The notes under the pieces: model-generated | Seen by the model: the letters and a program-made list of their open reading frames with translations, nothing else | What the model was told of the DNA's origin: nothing | Databases searched by the model: none | Program-made: the position numbers and the translations under genes | Shown here: piece by piece, positions 1-13,204 of the stretch | How the letters are laid out: every line of letters starts with the position of its first letter | Position numbering within the stretch: the stretch's first letter is position 1 | Origin: Glandiceps talaboti | Taxonomy: Eukaryota; Hemichordata; Enteropneusta; Spengelidae | Length of the DNA: 64,000 nucleotides | NCBI RefSeq assembly: GCF_964340395.1 | Contig: NC_135561.1 | Location: forward strand, 21,181,986 to 21,245,985 | Direction of reading: 5' to 3'

Positions 1-740
1 TGATATCATACCCCTTAGCAAAGACTTCATATCATGTCATACCCCTTAGCAAAGACTTCATATGATGTTATGCCCCTTAGCAAAGACTTCATATCATGTC
101 ATACCCCTTAGCAAAGACTTCATATGATGTTATGCCCCTTAGCAAAGACTTCATATCATGTCATACCCCTTAGCAAAGACTTCATATGATGTTATGCCCC
201 TTAGCAAAGACTTCATATGATGTCATGCCCCTTAGCAAAGACTTCATATGATGTCATGTCCCTTAGCAAAGACTTCATATCATGTCATGCCCCCTAGCAA
301 AGACTTCATATGATGTCATGCCCCTTAGCAAATACTTCATATGATGTCATGTCCCTTAGCAAAGACTTCATATCATGTCATGTCCCTTAGCAAAGACTTC
401 ACATGATGTCATACCCCTTAGCAAATACTTCATATGATGTCATACCCCTTAGCAAAGACTTCATATGATGTCATACCCCTTAGCAAAGACTTCATATGAT
501 GTCATACCCCTTAGCAAAGACTTCACATGATGTCATACCCCTTAACAAATGCTTCATATGATGTCATGCCCCTTAGCAAATACTTCACATGATGTCATAC
601 CCCTTAGCAAAGACTTCACATGATGTCATGTCCATTAATTAAGATGTCATATATCATGCCCCTCAATTACCTAAGATGTAATGTGATATCATGCCCCTTA
701 ACAAAGATGTCACATGATGTCGTGTCTGGTACCTAATAAA
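1..740. repeat. Minisatellite, about 30 bp unit
   Basis: About 20 head-to-tail copies of a unit of about 30 bp built around the words CCCCTTAGCAAAGACTTCAT and ATGATGTCATA. Copies differ by single substitutions (CATATG/CATATC/CACATG, GCAAAG/GCAAAT). The array is clean to about 620 and decays gradually to about 900. It begins at or before the left edge. It lies in the intron downstream of the Ig-domain exon ending at 915 (minus-strand gene). Confidence 0.95.
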
Positions 741-914
741 TATGTCATATGACATCATATATCTTTCCTATGAGGTCATATGTTACCCAAGATATGATAT
801 GTTATATCCGTTTCCTAAGACATCATATAGTATCATGTGCCTTAATTAAAGGTGGCATATTAATAATGTCACATTCATTATCTGTGATGTCATATGATAT
901 GTTGTATCACTTAC

Positions 915-1214
915 CTAAGACATCAAGCTCAAATTTTTCGCTGACAGAGCTATGGCTGTTGGAAGCGTTACACAGATAAGTCCCCTTGTCATCTGTCTCA
1001 ATTCTACGGATAACTAAAGTTGCATACACCAAATGCTGCTGGTCGTCTTCCGTCATTGAAATAAAGATACGGCCATCGTACTGGTCTTCAAGCTTCTTAT
1101 TACCTTTGAACCACGATATTGTTGAGAGTGGGTAGCTGGTAGCATTGCACTCAATGAACACAGATTCTCCTTCCTCTCGACTTGCAGTGTTTGAGATGCT
1201 CATGTCAACCAGAC
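915..1214 (-). CDS. Ig-domain exon 3 of the Ig-superfamily gene
   Basis: A 300-nt exon, phase 1 at both ends. Acceptor CCAATAG/GT lies before 1214 and donor TTAG/GTAAGT after 915. It encodes one Ig domain: Cys in FIECNATS, Trp in ISWFKG, and the closing motif DDKGTYLCNAS. Confidence 0.88.
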
Positions 1215-3565
1215 CTATTGGTACACAGGGTAAAGTTTAGTACTTGGAGTATGACTATGAGTGAAGGGAGTGGTGAGCCAAATTAAAACTGTACTGTGTG
1301 TTTCCTATAACTCCGTATCAATTAGGGTAACTATAAGGGTATCTATCAGGGGACTAAAATATTCTACATGAATCCCTCAAGTATTGAACAGTTTAATGGA
1401 GCCATAGATGACATGATTTTAAATATCCAAAAAATAGAACCAATGGCATTATAACACAACTGTATTTGGCTGTTGCTACATGTATAGGCATGGTTTTGTT
1501 ACTAGGCATGTTGGTTACATTTTTGCAATCATTACTCACCTACCTACCCATCCCAGGTTTCATCTTTGGAATATACATCATCATTTGGCTGTTGCTATGG
1601 GTGTGGTCTTGTTGCTTGGAATATTTGCATACATTTTTAAAATCTTTATTCGCTTACCTAACCATCCCTGTTCTTATCTTTGTAATATGCATAATCATTT
1701 CACTGTTGCTAAGGGCATGGTCATGGTTGGTAGGGCCAGTTGTGTCAAAATGGTTTGAATAATAACTGCAGAATAACACCTCCTGAAACATTCCCACTGA
1801 TTTCATTGAAATGATTTCATGACATCAATAAAACTATAACCTTTCATTTCTAGGCTGAGTCAAAGCATTTTCTCACACCAAGAATCATGTTTTTCGACCC
1901 AAAATGCACATTTCTGATGCGCTCATTTTCATTTGAACAATTTCCCATTTATACGCCCTAAGTATTGTCCCAAGGTTTTTTAAGTCATTTACACACATAC
2001 ACACGCACACACACATGCACACACTCACACATGCTTGTGAATAGTGTCATATACACTGTTAACAGTTGTCTTTTTTGTAATTTATCTTTAGTACTAATAC
2101 TATTTTTGTTAATGAAATAGAATTAAACCATGGTGTGCGATGTATGTTCGATGAATTCAAGATGATTGTTCTGGCCCGCAATACTTTCATTTATATGAAT
2201 TATTCATGAGTGCCCTCATATATTTGCAAATGTAGCATTTTTGTGTGCATGCGACTACTAGTACTATGAAACCATTCCTGAATGACACAGTTTACCGACA
2301 GGTAATCAATCAAGATCCATTTAGTTATAAGTATCTTTATCATTTTCTAATAATTATGGCCTTCTGAAATGGTTTCATACTTCAGAGTTCCACTTCACAT
2401 GCATGATTGCGTGTCCAAGTTGTTAGGTTGTCCACCATGATTATGTTAATATTATGCTAATTTGGTCACAAGGGGGAGCTTCAGGGTTGGTACAGACATT
2501 GGATTATATTAATGTGTTCAAATGTTCAGTGAGAGTGGCACGCTTTCTGTACAGAGTGTGCACTGTACATGCTGATTGTTATATTGTATGTTATAGGTTA
2601 TGTATCTGCACACAATTAGTAATAAATACTCAAATATTTCAAAAGTTGTTTTTGGAATATGACAAAATAGAATTCGCATCTGAATAGACTAGATGTGATA
2701 TATTATAGATGGAAACTTAATTTGTAGTACGTACTTATAATATCAACTTCGTCTACGGCTTGTAGGACATCTCCACGTTGTAACTTATCTGTAATGTTAA
2801 CAATACATCGATAAATGCCAGCATCGGTGATTGCACTCTCTAAGATGGTAAGCACGTTGTCTTTGATAACAATCCTGTTATTTCTGCTTTTGATGTCTTC
2901 ACCATTTTTGGACCATTCCACATCCGCCAGATAGTTTGTGTTGCAAGTCAATGTAATGTTATTTCCTGGTGCAATTATCGGGTCTGTTGGATCACTTGTT
3001 AGTTGAACCTGTGGAGCTGTGAAATAGAAACCAATTTATAAAAAATGATGACATTCACAACAAGGTTATTTTGTAATAACAGGGAAATGAAAGATAGTAG
3101 AATGTTACTATAGAAATCTAACCTAAAGTAATATATGCATACAGACATATAGGTAGGTAGGTAGGTAGATGTGTGGGTGAGTAAGTAAGTAGGTAGGTAG
3201 GTAGATGTGTGGGTGAGTAAGTAACTAGGTAGGTAGGTAGATGTGTGGGTGAGTAAGTAACTAGGTAGGTAGGTAGATGTGTGGGTGAGTAAGTAACTAG
3301 GTAGTTAGGTAGATGTGTGGGTGAGTAAGTAACTAGGTAGGTAGGTAGATGTGTGGGTGAGTAAGTAACTAGGTAGGTAGGTAGATGTGTGGGTGAGTAA
3401 GTAACTAGGTAGGTAGGTAGATGTGTGGGTGAGTAAGTAACTAGGTAGGTAGGTAGATGTGTGGGTGAGTAAGTAACTAGGTAGGGATTTGAAGAAAGTG
3501 GGTGGATATACAGGGTAAGCAGGCTGTCATGTAATGATGTATTTCTATTTCTATTCCTCTCTATC

Positions 3566-3597
<32 letters not shown>

Positions 3598-3726
3598 AAG
3601 TCTGTGTCTGTCAGTCTGTCTGTAAGTCTGTGTCTGTCTGTCAGTCTCTCTGTCTGTAAGTCTGTGTCTGTCTGTCTACCTGGAAGATTTAGATGTATGT
3701 ATGTATGTATGAATGTATGTATGTGC

Positions 3727-3763
<37 letters not shown>

Positions 3764-6700
3764 CAAAAATATAAATTACACACGTACACTGGAATACTTC
3801 AAGTGTTGTAGACAACTGACCACCACCGGTAGTACATATGTATAACCCCTCGTCCTCTTCTACTAAATTAGATATAGTAAGAATACTTTCTTTTGGCAGT
3901 TTCACCTGTATGCCAAATCGATCCATGCCATCCATAAGCTCACTTCCACTAGTAGAACCCTTGTACCAGCGTACATCATCTGGGTCAGCATCAGTTGTGC
4001 AGGTGATAGAGATCTCCTCTCCAACAAGGTACTTAGGCTCACTTGGAGAGATGCCAATTGCTGTAATAAAGTATGGAAATACAAGGTTCGTTAGTATTTA
4101 TTTTGTATACGCTGAGATATTTGGGCTTTGTGATAAAATTGCTGAACATGCCGATGAGTTGATTTAGTTGTTACAAGCATGGAATTGTGAAAAGAACTAG
4201 GCAAGCGCAGCTAGCATGACTGAATATTTTGCAAAATGACTGAAGAAAGACAGATATATATGTACATACGTATACAGATAGAAAGACAGATATATATGTA
4301 CATACGTATACAGATAGAAAGACAGAGAGATATATGTACATACGTATACAGATAGATAGAAAGACAGAGAGATATATGTACATACGTATACAGATAGAAA
4401 GACAGAGAGATATGTACATACGTATACAGATAGAAAGACAGATATATATGTACATACGTATACAGATAGAAAGACAGAGAGATATATGTACATACGTATA
4501 CAGATAGAAAGACAGAGAGATATATGTACATACGTATACAGATAGAAAGACAGAGAGATATATGTACATACGTATACAGATAGAAAGACAGAGAGATATA
4601 TGTACATACGTATACAGATAGAAAGACAGAGAGATATATGTACATACGTATACAGATAGAAAGACAGAGAGATATATGTACATACGTATACAGATAGAAA
4701 GACAGAGAGATATATGTACATACGTATACAGATAGAAAGACAGAGAGATATATGTACATACGTATACAGATAGAAAGACAGAGAGATATATGTACATACG
4801 TATACAGATAGATAGAAAGACAGAGAGATATATGTACATACGTATACAGATAGATAGAAAGACAGAGAGATATATGTACATACGTATACAGATAGATAGA
4901 AAGACAGAGAGATATATGTACATACGTATACAGATAGATAGAAAGACAGAGAGATATATGTACATACGTATACAGATAGAAAGACAGAGATATATATGTA
5001 CATACGTATACAGATAGATAGAAAGACAGAGAGATATATGTACATACGTATACAGATAGATAGAAAGACAGAGAGATATATGTACATACGTATACAGATA
5101 GATAGAAAGACAGAGAGATATATGTACATACGTATACAGATAGATAGAAAGACAGAGAGATATATGTACATACGTATACAGATAGAAAGACAGAGATATA
5201 TATGTACATACGTATACAGATAGAAAGACAGAGAGATATATGTACATACGTATACAGATAGAAAGACAGAGAGATATATGTACATACGTACACAGATAGA
5301 AAGACAGAGAGATATATGTACATACGTATACAGATAGAAAGACAGAGATATATATGTACATACGTATACAGATAGAAAGACAGAGAGATATATGTACATA
5401 CGTATACAGATAGAAAGACAGAGAGATATATGTACATACGTACACAGATAGAAAGACAGAGAGATATATGTACATACGTATACAGATAGAAAGACAGAGA
5501 TATATATGTACATACGTATACAGATAGATAGAAAGACAGAGAGATATATGTACATACGTATACAGATAGAAAGACAGAGATATATATGTACATACGTATA
5601 CAGATAGATAGAAAGACAGTGATATATGTACATACGTATACAGATAGAAAGACAGAGAGATATATGTACATACGTATACAGATAGAAAGACAGAGAGATA
5701 TATGTACATATGTATACAGATAGAAAGACAGAGATATATGTACATACGTATACAGATAGAAAGACAGAGAGATATATGTACATATGTATACAGATAGAAA
5801 GACAGAGAGATATATGTACATACGTATACAGATAGATAGACAGATATATATGTACATACGTATACAGATAGAAAGACAGAGAGATATATGTACATACGTA
5901 TACAGATAGAAAGACAGAGAGATATATGTACATACGTATACAGATAGAAAGACAGAGAGATATATGTACATACGTATACAGATAGAAAGACAGAGATATA
6001 TATGTACATACGTATACAGATAGAAAGACAGAGAGATATATGTACATACGTATACAGATAGAAAGACAGAGAGATATATGTACATACGTATACAGATAGA
6101 AAGACAGAGAGATATATGTACATACGTATACAGATAGAAAGACAGAGAGATATATGTACATACGTATACAGATAGAAAGACAGAGAGATATATGTACATA
6201 CGTATACAGATAGAAAGACAGAGATATATGTACATACGTACACAGATAGAAAGACAGAGAGATATATGTACATACGTATACAGATAGAAAGACAGAGATA
6301 TATGTACATACATACACAGATAGAAAGACAGAGAGATATATGTACATACGTATACAGATAGAAAGACAGAGATATATGTACATACGTACACAGATAGAAA
6401 GACAGAGAGATATATGTACATACGTATACAGATTGAAAGACAGTGATATATGTACATACGTATACAGATAGATAGAAAGACAGAGATATATGTACATACG
6501 TATACAGATAGAAAGACAGAGAGATATATGTACATACGTATACAGATAGAAAGACAGAGAGATATGTACATACGTATACAGATAGAAAGACAGATATATA
6601 TGTACATACGTATACAGATAGAAAGACAGAGAGATATGTACATACGTATACAGATAGAAAGACAGAGAGATATATGTACATACGTATACAGATAGAAAGA

Positions 6701-9700
6701 CAGAGAGATATGTACATACGTATACAGATAGAAAGACAGAGAGATATATGTACATACGTATACAGATAGAAAGACAGAGAGATATGTACATACGTATACA
6801 GATAGAAAGACAGAGAGATATATGTACATACGTATACAGATAGAAAGACAGAGAGATATATGTACATACGTATACAGATAGAAAGACAGAGAGATATGTA
6901 CATACGTATACAGATAGAAAGACAGAGAGATATATGTACATACGTATACAGATAGAAAGACAGAGAGATATGTACATACGTATACAGATAGATAGAAAGA
7001 CAGAGAGATATGTACATACGTATACAGATAGAAAGACAGAGAGATATATGTACATACGTATACAGATAGAAAGACAGAGAGATATATGTACATACGTATA
7101 CAGATAGAAAGACAGAGAGATATGTACATACGTATACAGATAGATAGAAAGACAGAGAGATATGTACATACGTATACAGATAGAAAGACAGAGAGATATA
7201 TGTACATACGTATACAGATAGAAAGACAGAGAGATATATGTACATACGTATACAGATAGAAAGACAGAGATATATATGTACATACGTATACAGATAGAAA
7301 GACAGATATATATGTACATACGTATACAGATAGAAAGACAGAGAGATATATGTACATACGTATACAGATAGAAAGACAGAGATATATATGTACATACGTA
7401 TACAGATAGAAAGACAGAGATATATATGTACATACGTATACAGATAGAAAGACAGAGAGATATATGTACATACGTATACAGATAGAAAGACAGAGAGATA
7501 TATGTACATACGATTATGTATACAGATAGAAAGACAGAGAGATATATGTACATACGTATACAGATAGAAAGACAGAGAGATATATGTACCATACGTATAC
7601 AGATAGAAAGACAGAGAGATATATGTACCATACGTATACAGATAGAAAGACAGAGAGATATATGTACATACGTATACACTATACAGATAGAAAGACAGAT
7701 ATATATGTACATACGTATACAGATAGAAAGACAGAGAGATATATGTACATACGTATACAGATAGAAAGACAGAGAGATATATGTACATACGTACACAGAT
7801 AGAAAGACAGACAGATATATGTACATACGTATACAGATAGAAAGATAGAGATATATATGTACATACGTATACAGATAGAAAGACAGAGAGATATATGTAC
7901 ATACGTACACAGATAGAAAGACAGACAGATATATGTACATACGTATACAGATAGAAAGACAGAGAGATATATGTACATACGTACACAGATAGAAAGACAG
8001 ACAGATATATGTACATACGTATACAGATAGAAAGACAGAGAGATATATGTACATACGTATACAGATAGAAAGACAGAGATATATGTACAGAGATATATGT
8101 ACATACGTATACAGATAGAAAGACAGACAGATATATGTACATACGTATACAGATAGAAAGACAGAGATATATGTACATACGTATACAGATAGAAAGACAG
8201 TGATATATGTACATACGTATACAGATAGATAGAAAGACAGAGAGATATATGTACATACGTATACAGATAGAAAGACAGAGAGATATATGTACATACGTAT
8301 ACAGATAGAAAGACAGAGATATATGTACATACGTATACAGATAGAAAGACAGAGAGATATATGTACATACGTATACAGATAGAAAGACAGAGATATATGT
8401 ACATATGTATACAGATAGAAAGACAGTGATATATGTACATACGTATACAGATAGATAGAAAGACAGAGAGATATATGTACATACGTATACAGATAGAAAG
8501 ACAGAGATATATGTACATACGTATACAGATAGAAAGACAGAGAGATATATGTACATACGTATACAGATAGATAGAAAGACAGAGATATATGTACATACGT
8601 ATACAGATAGAAAGACAGAGAGATATATGTACATACGTATACAGATAGAAAGACAGAGAGATATATGTACATACGTATACAGATAGAAAGACAGAGAGAT
8701 ATATGTACATACGTATACAGATAGAAAGACAGAGAGATATATGTACATACGTATACAGATAGAAAGACAGAGAGATATATGTATATACGTATACAGATAG
8801 ATAGAAAGACAGATATATATATGTACATACGTATACAGATAGAAAGACAGATATATATGTACATATATATACAGATTGAAAGAGAGAGAGATATATGACT
8901 GTACATACGTATACAGATAGATAGAAAGACAGATATATGTACATACGTATACAGATAGAAAGATATATGTACATACGTATACATATAGAAAGACAGACAG
9001 ATATATGTACATACGTATACAGATAGATAGAAAGACAGAGATATATGTACATACGTATACAGATAGAAAGACAGATATGTGTACATATGTATACAGATAG
9101 AAAGACAGACAGATATATGTACATACGATTATGTATACAGATAGAAAGACAGAGATATATGTACATATGTATACATATAGAAAGACAGAGATATATGTAC
9201 ATATGTATACATATAGAAAGACAGATATATGTACATACGTATACAGATAGAAAAAATGAGAGAGAAAGAACGAGGTAAATGTCAAAGCCCTTGTTACGTG
9301 GTCTAAGATTTAATAAAAGGTAAGGGGGAACCATTTGATCTCTGGTGGGGGGGGGGGCGGGCAGGAGGATTTTGGGGGAAAAAATTGTCAGCAGGTGAAG
9401 GAGAAAAAAAATTGATTCCGTAATGGCTTGAGATAAAACAATTGTTCCAACAGACAGATGTAAAAAAAAAAAATTGTTGCAATGTGCTGAAATCAGCAAC
9501 ATTTGGGAATCTGATTCTCTCATTTTGTAAACGTGCAGTTCATAACTATACCTACATGTCACTGGTTCACAACTAACTTGTTCTGTGTAAGAAGCAATAA
9601 GTAGCAGTTTACAATCCATGCTTCTGCTATTTAAATTGTATGTACATACTTTGGCGTTTTTGTTGTTGTTATTGTTGAAAAAGGCTGACCAACTATTAAA

Positions 9701-11248
9701 GGAGTACCCCCCCCCCTCCCCCATGACCCACATTATTTTTTTTTCAAATACTCAATCCCCCCAACTTGAACGCTATGCATATTTTTTCGAGGACCACCTC
9801 AAATCTCCAGACCCCCCCCCCCCAACAAGTTTTATTGTGAAAGCAGCCTTATATCATAAATCCCTGGGGGAAAAAAACATAGGACTTGCTCACAAATATT
9901 GAAAATATGAGCATCGCCTTAGAGTTAGCCTCCAATTGGTAACCAAGAAAAAAAATTGCATTGCTTCTGCATATGGAGAAAACAATTTGATGCAAGACTG
10001 ACAAATAGAATAAAAAAAATTGCTGTCAGTGATGGAAAAAATGTGGTGTCATGCCCACTTCCGCCTCTCCCCCCCCCCCCCGAAATCAAATGGTTCTCCC
10101 CTAATGTTGTAAACCACTGGCTTCCTTAGCTTTACGGTAATGTTTGATTTTCACTTTCTTTGAAGAGGCTGTGATTTTGCAGAGTAAAAATAACTTCACG
10201 CATACGAGAGTGATTGAGACGTTAGGAACTTGTTTAACTTATGCTTCGTGATATCGCATTGAAAATTCTTCCCCCAAGACATCAACAATTATACAGTGTA
10301 TCGCTCTGGATGGTACATGAGGGTATGCGTTGCGGATACGAATCGTCTTCGTTCACCTCTGAAGACGTGTCGAAGTACACGGAGTGCATATTTCCTGAGC
10401 TAACATGTTATTGTTACCAGGATGCTCTATAAATAAGTGATATGTTGTGGTTCTTTGAATAAAAATGTATTGAGGCCATCCTGTATTACATATTAGTTTA
10501 CTTCCGGATTCGTCCACTCAATAAACGTAAACACGGGTGAAAGTTACGTCATGGACATTTATATGGGTTTCGATCATGGATATATTTAGCCATTCACTTT
10601 CATTATTATGCGCGTCCAGATAAATAAGTACCCAAAATAATCATGATAACTGGTATGACAAGGAAAGCCACACAACCAAAGCTTATAATAATCAATAACA
10701 CTCGCATTATTGTTTCGCATTATTGTGTGTTACAATAATAATGACCCCATGGGAATGTTTATGCATACATGACAATGTCAAGTAAAACCATAGACAGTGG
10801 AGGGGAGATGGTAAAACACACTCGTATTTTATATGCCAACAGCAATGTCTACTATTTTATAGCTTCGTGAACTCCAGCGAAAGGGGACGAACGCTAAGTT
10901 ACAGCACAGACGTGTCAGTGTTCTCGTAATAATACAGGGTCATGTCATATACTCATAGTAATTTGGATCTGCGTCCTACAGCCAAACTAGTTATGTTGCT
11001 TATTGTTTCGTCAGATGGCCTAAAAGGCCCAAGATAGTAAGATTTGGTGTGACGAAGCACTAAGCACTTGTACATGTGACGTGGTAGCAGTACAGTACGA
11101 CGCAGATCCACTATAGTCTAGTCACAAAAGCATAGTTCGAAACTCAGTGTGACTGAGGAGAACGTTAAACTCGCGGATTACGAACGATCTTACCTTCACT
11201 TTGATGAAACCATAACACAGACAAAATGAAGACAGTCTTGAAGTTCAT
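915..11248 (-). CDS. Immunoglobulin-superfamily protein, 5' part (NCAM/fasciclin-like), 3' end outside window
   Basis: Four exons are visible: 11248-11194, 4060-3788, 3016-2735 and 1214-915. All junctions are phase 1, the usual phase for Ig-domain exons, and together they give 303 residues in one frame. Exon 1 encodes MNFKTVFILSVLWFHQSE, a start Met plus a hydrophobic signal peptide, and ends with a GTAAGA donor. The next three exons each encode one Ig domain with the expected Cys, Trp and Tyr-x-Cys pattern. This suggests a cell-surface or secreted adhesion or recognition protein; the order of signal peptide then I-set-like domains resembles the N-terminus of NCAM or fasciclin II. The rest (further Ig or FN3 domains, membrane anchor) would lie left of base 1. 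The link from exon 1 to the first Ig exon across a 7.1-kb intron is inferred from matching phase and sensible joining (codon GCA); an additional exon in between cannot be excluded. Confidence 0.75.
1465..1735. repeat. Degenerate tandem duplication, about 120 bp unit
   Basis: Two and a half diverged copies of a segment containing TTGGCTGTTGCTA...GGCATGGTTTTGTT. The hydrophobic open frame over it (1466-1762, plus) follows from this repeated T-rich sequence. It lies within the intron between Ig exons 2 and 3. A short CACA-rich run follows at 1990-2035, and 2040-2700 shows nothing recognisable. Confidence 0.5.
2735..3016 (-). CDS. Ig-domain exon 2 of the Ig-superfamily gene
   Basis: A 282-nt exon, phase 1 at both ends. 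The acceptor is TTTCACAG/CT and the donor ATAA/GTACGT. Ig signature: ITLTCNTN, VEWSKNG, then TDAGIYRCIV. Confidence 0.85.
3145..3486. repeat. Minisatellite, 36 bp unit
   Basis: Nine nearly identical 36-bp units made of AGGTAGGTAGGTAGATGTGT plus GGGTGAGTAAGTAACT. It lies in the intron between Ig exons 1 and 2. The first unit carries AAGTAGG in place of AACTAGG. Confidence 0.95.
3570..3760. repeat. Simple repeats: (TGTC)n, (TATG)n, (TG)n
   Basis: Interrupted TGTC/TGTAAG repeats to about 3678, then TATG repeats (about 3693-3725) and an uninterrupted TG run (about 3729-3760), ending 28 bases from the donor side of Ig exon 1. Confidence 0.95.
3788..4060 (-). CDS. Ig-domain exon 1 of the Ig-superfamily gene
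   Basis: A 273-nt exon, phase 1 at both ends. The acceptor is TTATTACAG/CA and the donor CCAGT/GTACGT. Encodes the N-terminal Ig domain: ISPSEPKYLVGEE, ISITCTTD, VRWYKG, then EDEGLYICTTGGG. The start resembles Ig1 of NCAM-type proteins. Confidence 0.88.
4248..9253. repeat. Large minisatellite, about 37 bp unit, roughly 135 copies
   Basis: About 5 kb of head-to-tail units consisting of GACAGAGAGA, TATATGTACATACGTATACA and GATAGAAA. Units vary by gain or loss of GATA, GA or TA and by a few substitutions (TACACA for TATACA, CAGTGATA). Half of each unit is a strict purine-pyrimidine alternation and half is nearly all purine. A longer-period repeat is visible: 4790-4995 recurs almost exactly at 4996-5201. 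The right end is more degenerate (8780-9250). The array lies in intron 1 of the Ig gene. Confidence 0.98.
9324..10101. mobile_element. MITE-like element with inverted termini and TAA duplication
   Basis: The left end GGGGGAACCATTTGATCTC and the right end GAAATCAAATGGTTCTCCCC are inverted repeats. Both are flanked by TAA (9321-9323 and 10102-10104). The interior is noncoding, with poly-A and poly-C runs and AAAAAATTG words in both orientations. A 3-bp TAA/TTA duplication is typical of PIF/Harbinger elements; assignment to that superfamily is inference. Confidence 0.7.
11194..11248 (-). CDS. Signal-peptide exon of the Ig-superfamily gene
   Basis: ATG at 11248 reading minus, 18 codons plus one base, followed by donor GAAG/GTAAGA. 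Residues 5-14 (TVFILSVLWF) form a hydrophobic signal core. It joins in phase 1 with the exon at 4060. The exon is short, so the call rests on the combination of start codon, signal character, donor and phase. Confidence 0.65.
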
Positions 11249-12680
11249 GTTGTCAGACTGATTATGTCTACTATGTTGTCTAAAGTTAGTTTGTCATCAC
11301 TTCCGTTGACGCGAAAACTGACTTGCTTGTACGTATCGACTCAGTGCGGAAAACAAATATGGTGGACTTGTCGAGGACAATATAGAACAGGGTCACAGTG
11401 GGGTCAGTTTCTCTTTTTTATGGGAGGTCGTTTACAGTGTTCGTACAATCATAGACTGTCTATGGTACAATACAATACAATACCACGCACTGCACTGCTG
11501 TATATAATACACGCAGTGTATGGGCAGTGACCCTGTTCTTTATATTAATGAGTAATTTTATCTCTCGAGTGCAAGCTTCAAATTCATTATAACTTGGTAC
11601 ATACATTTGCGATACCAAGCGCAACTGTCCTGAAAATATTACCGATTTAGCTATTAGTTTTAATAATTTATTGACATACTTCGGTAATTAGACGTCGGTG
11701 GCCACACAAACAAAAGTTGTTGTTTCTGGTCAGGAAACGTTGCGACGACGTGAATGTTTTCGTTAATTGTCAATGATTAGTTCTGCAGTTATGTTGTCTT
11801 CCCTGAAGTAGCAATTGATGTAGGGAGAGTTATTTTGTGTTTCCCTTAGATCTTCACTCTGCATTGGCTGTCACCAGAAAACAATTCTTTCTTTTTTTAT
11901 TGGCCTTAAAATATGTTTACAATGGGCGCAAAGTGAAATATTTATCATCGTTTCAATTTCGTCAAATATGGACATATCATTTTCAAATTTCACACACGAA
12001 TGCGCAGATGTATAAAGAGAAATCGTGTATTTTTAGACTTTCGATTAGAAGTTAGGAAGTATTATATTGACCTCGTACCGTCTCCTTTTTACCGTGTTCT
12101 TTTCTGATTTCTCCTGAACAACCACTGCACTGTTTATATCAAGGCTTGTACATAATCATTTATCTAGCTCTGTATCTCAGGAAATAAATACACTCACATA
12201 TTTATCAAGTGTAATAATCTATAAATTATACCGAAATGTATGTGGTCAAAATATGGAAAATAGACCAAGCGTAGCCTACAAAAGAAAATTTCGCGACAAT
12301 ATCAATAATGGTCACCTATACATTAACCTACAAGTAGTGTACAGTGAGGGCGCGCCACTCAACAAAATCTTGACAATTTCCCCGTAGTTAAAGGAATGTG
12401 AAATAGTCTACATGCAATGAGTAGACAAACCGACTTGTAAACTTGTGGTGGGACAGAAGGAAGTTCAACACGCACATGCCCATGGTTGTGTTAGTGCAGC
12501 AGAAACTTATAGGATTTGGAGCAGATGTCTGTCGGTCGAAATAGGAATGTATATATATACTTTACCCAGTGATGAAGTAGGGCAATATAATACTTTATCT
12601 CTTCACTGTATTAAAGTTGTTAAACTGTTACGATGCTTACCATGAAGTATGTAAACTTTCTGATGCGTAATTATAGCAAT
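11249..12680. other. Intergenic, 5' flank of the Ig gene
   Basis: Presumed promoter side of the minus-strand Ig gene. No clear TATA box or long open frame is seen. Small open frames here have no recognisable content. Confidence 0.4.
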
Positions 12681-12685
12681 GTGAG

Positions 12686-12950
12686 CGAGCTGTCATTATT
12701 TACGACCGGGGGGGGGGGGGTCGGAGGAATTTAGGAGGGTCACTCAAAAACTGGGGAGTGAAGGGGGGGGGGTACCATTAACAGTTAATGAGTTATGATG
12801 ATGGTAAAATGGTGAGGGGGGGGGGTGTTATGAAAAAATGTTGTGTCAAGGAGGGGGTTACGAAAAAATGTCAAGCCAGGTAGGGGGGTCACTCACATTT
12901 TGTAGTTTTTCGAAGCAATTCCTCGACCCCCCCCCCCAATGACGGCTCCC
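12686..12950. mobile_element. G-rich short element with weak inverted ends
   Basis: Left end GCGAGCTGTCATT with a G run; right end a C run followed by AATGACGGCTCCCC, which is its approximate reverse complement. The interior has several GGGGGG(TCACTC) segments like those in the MITE at 42.7 kb. Target duplication is unclear. Confidence 0.4.
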
Positions 12951-13204
12951 CTATGTGGGTTTGAATTTCGTTTACTATTTGCCATGGAAACGGGTGTGCA
13001 TATCCCGAGTATGTAGGGGATCACGAAAGCCGAGTGAAGTCGATGATGGCAAGTTTTCGTGTGCTAAGTTTAGGAGGCGAGCACTTGAACAACATTTTTG
13101 ACAACTAATTTTCATTGGGACTTGAAAAATCACAGATATAGAGCTAAATTTCTTGCATAAATCATCATGATTGCAAGACTATACCCTTACGGAAGGCATT
13201 CGGT

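Noticed and set aside
1-740. CRISPR-like regular array
   Set aside because: Units are contiguous without unique spacers, in a eukaryotic intron. It is a minisatellite. The same holds for 50022-50770 and 52195-52755.
1466-1762. Hydrophobic 98-codon frame as a membrane protein
   Set aside because: It lies over a tandemly duplicated T-rich intron segment, with no splice context and an equally long frame in another phase.
4171-9285. Very long minus-strand open frames (up to 1704 codons) in three frames
   Set aside because: The 37-bp repeat happens to contain no stop on that strand in any frame. The predicted proteins are just the repeat read in shifting frames (SVYVCTYIS...), so they are not genes.
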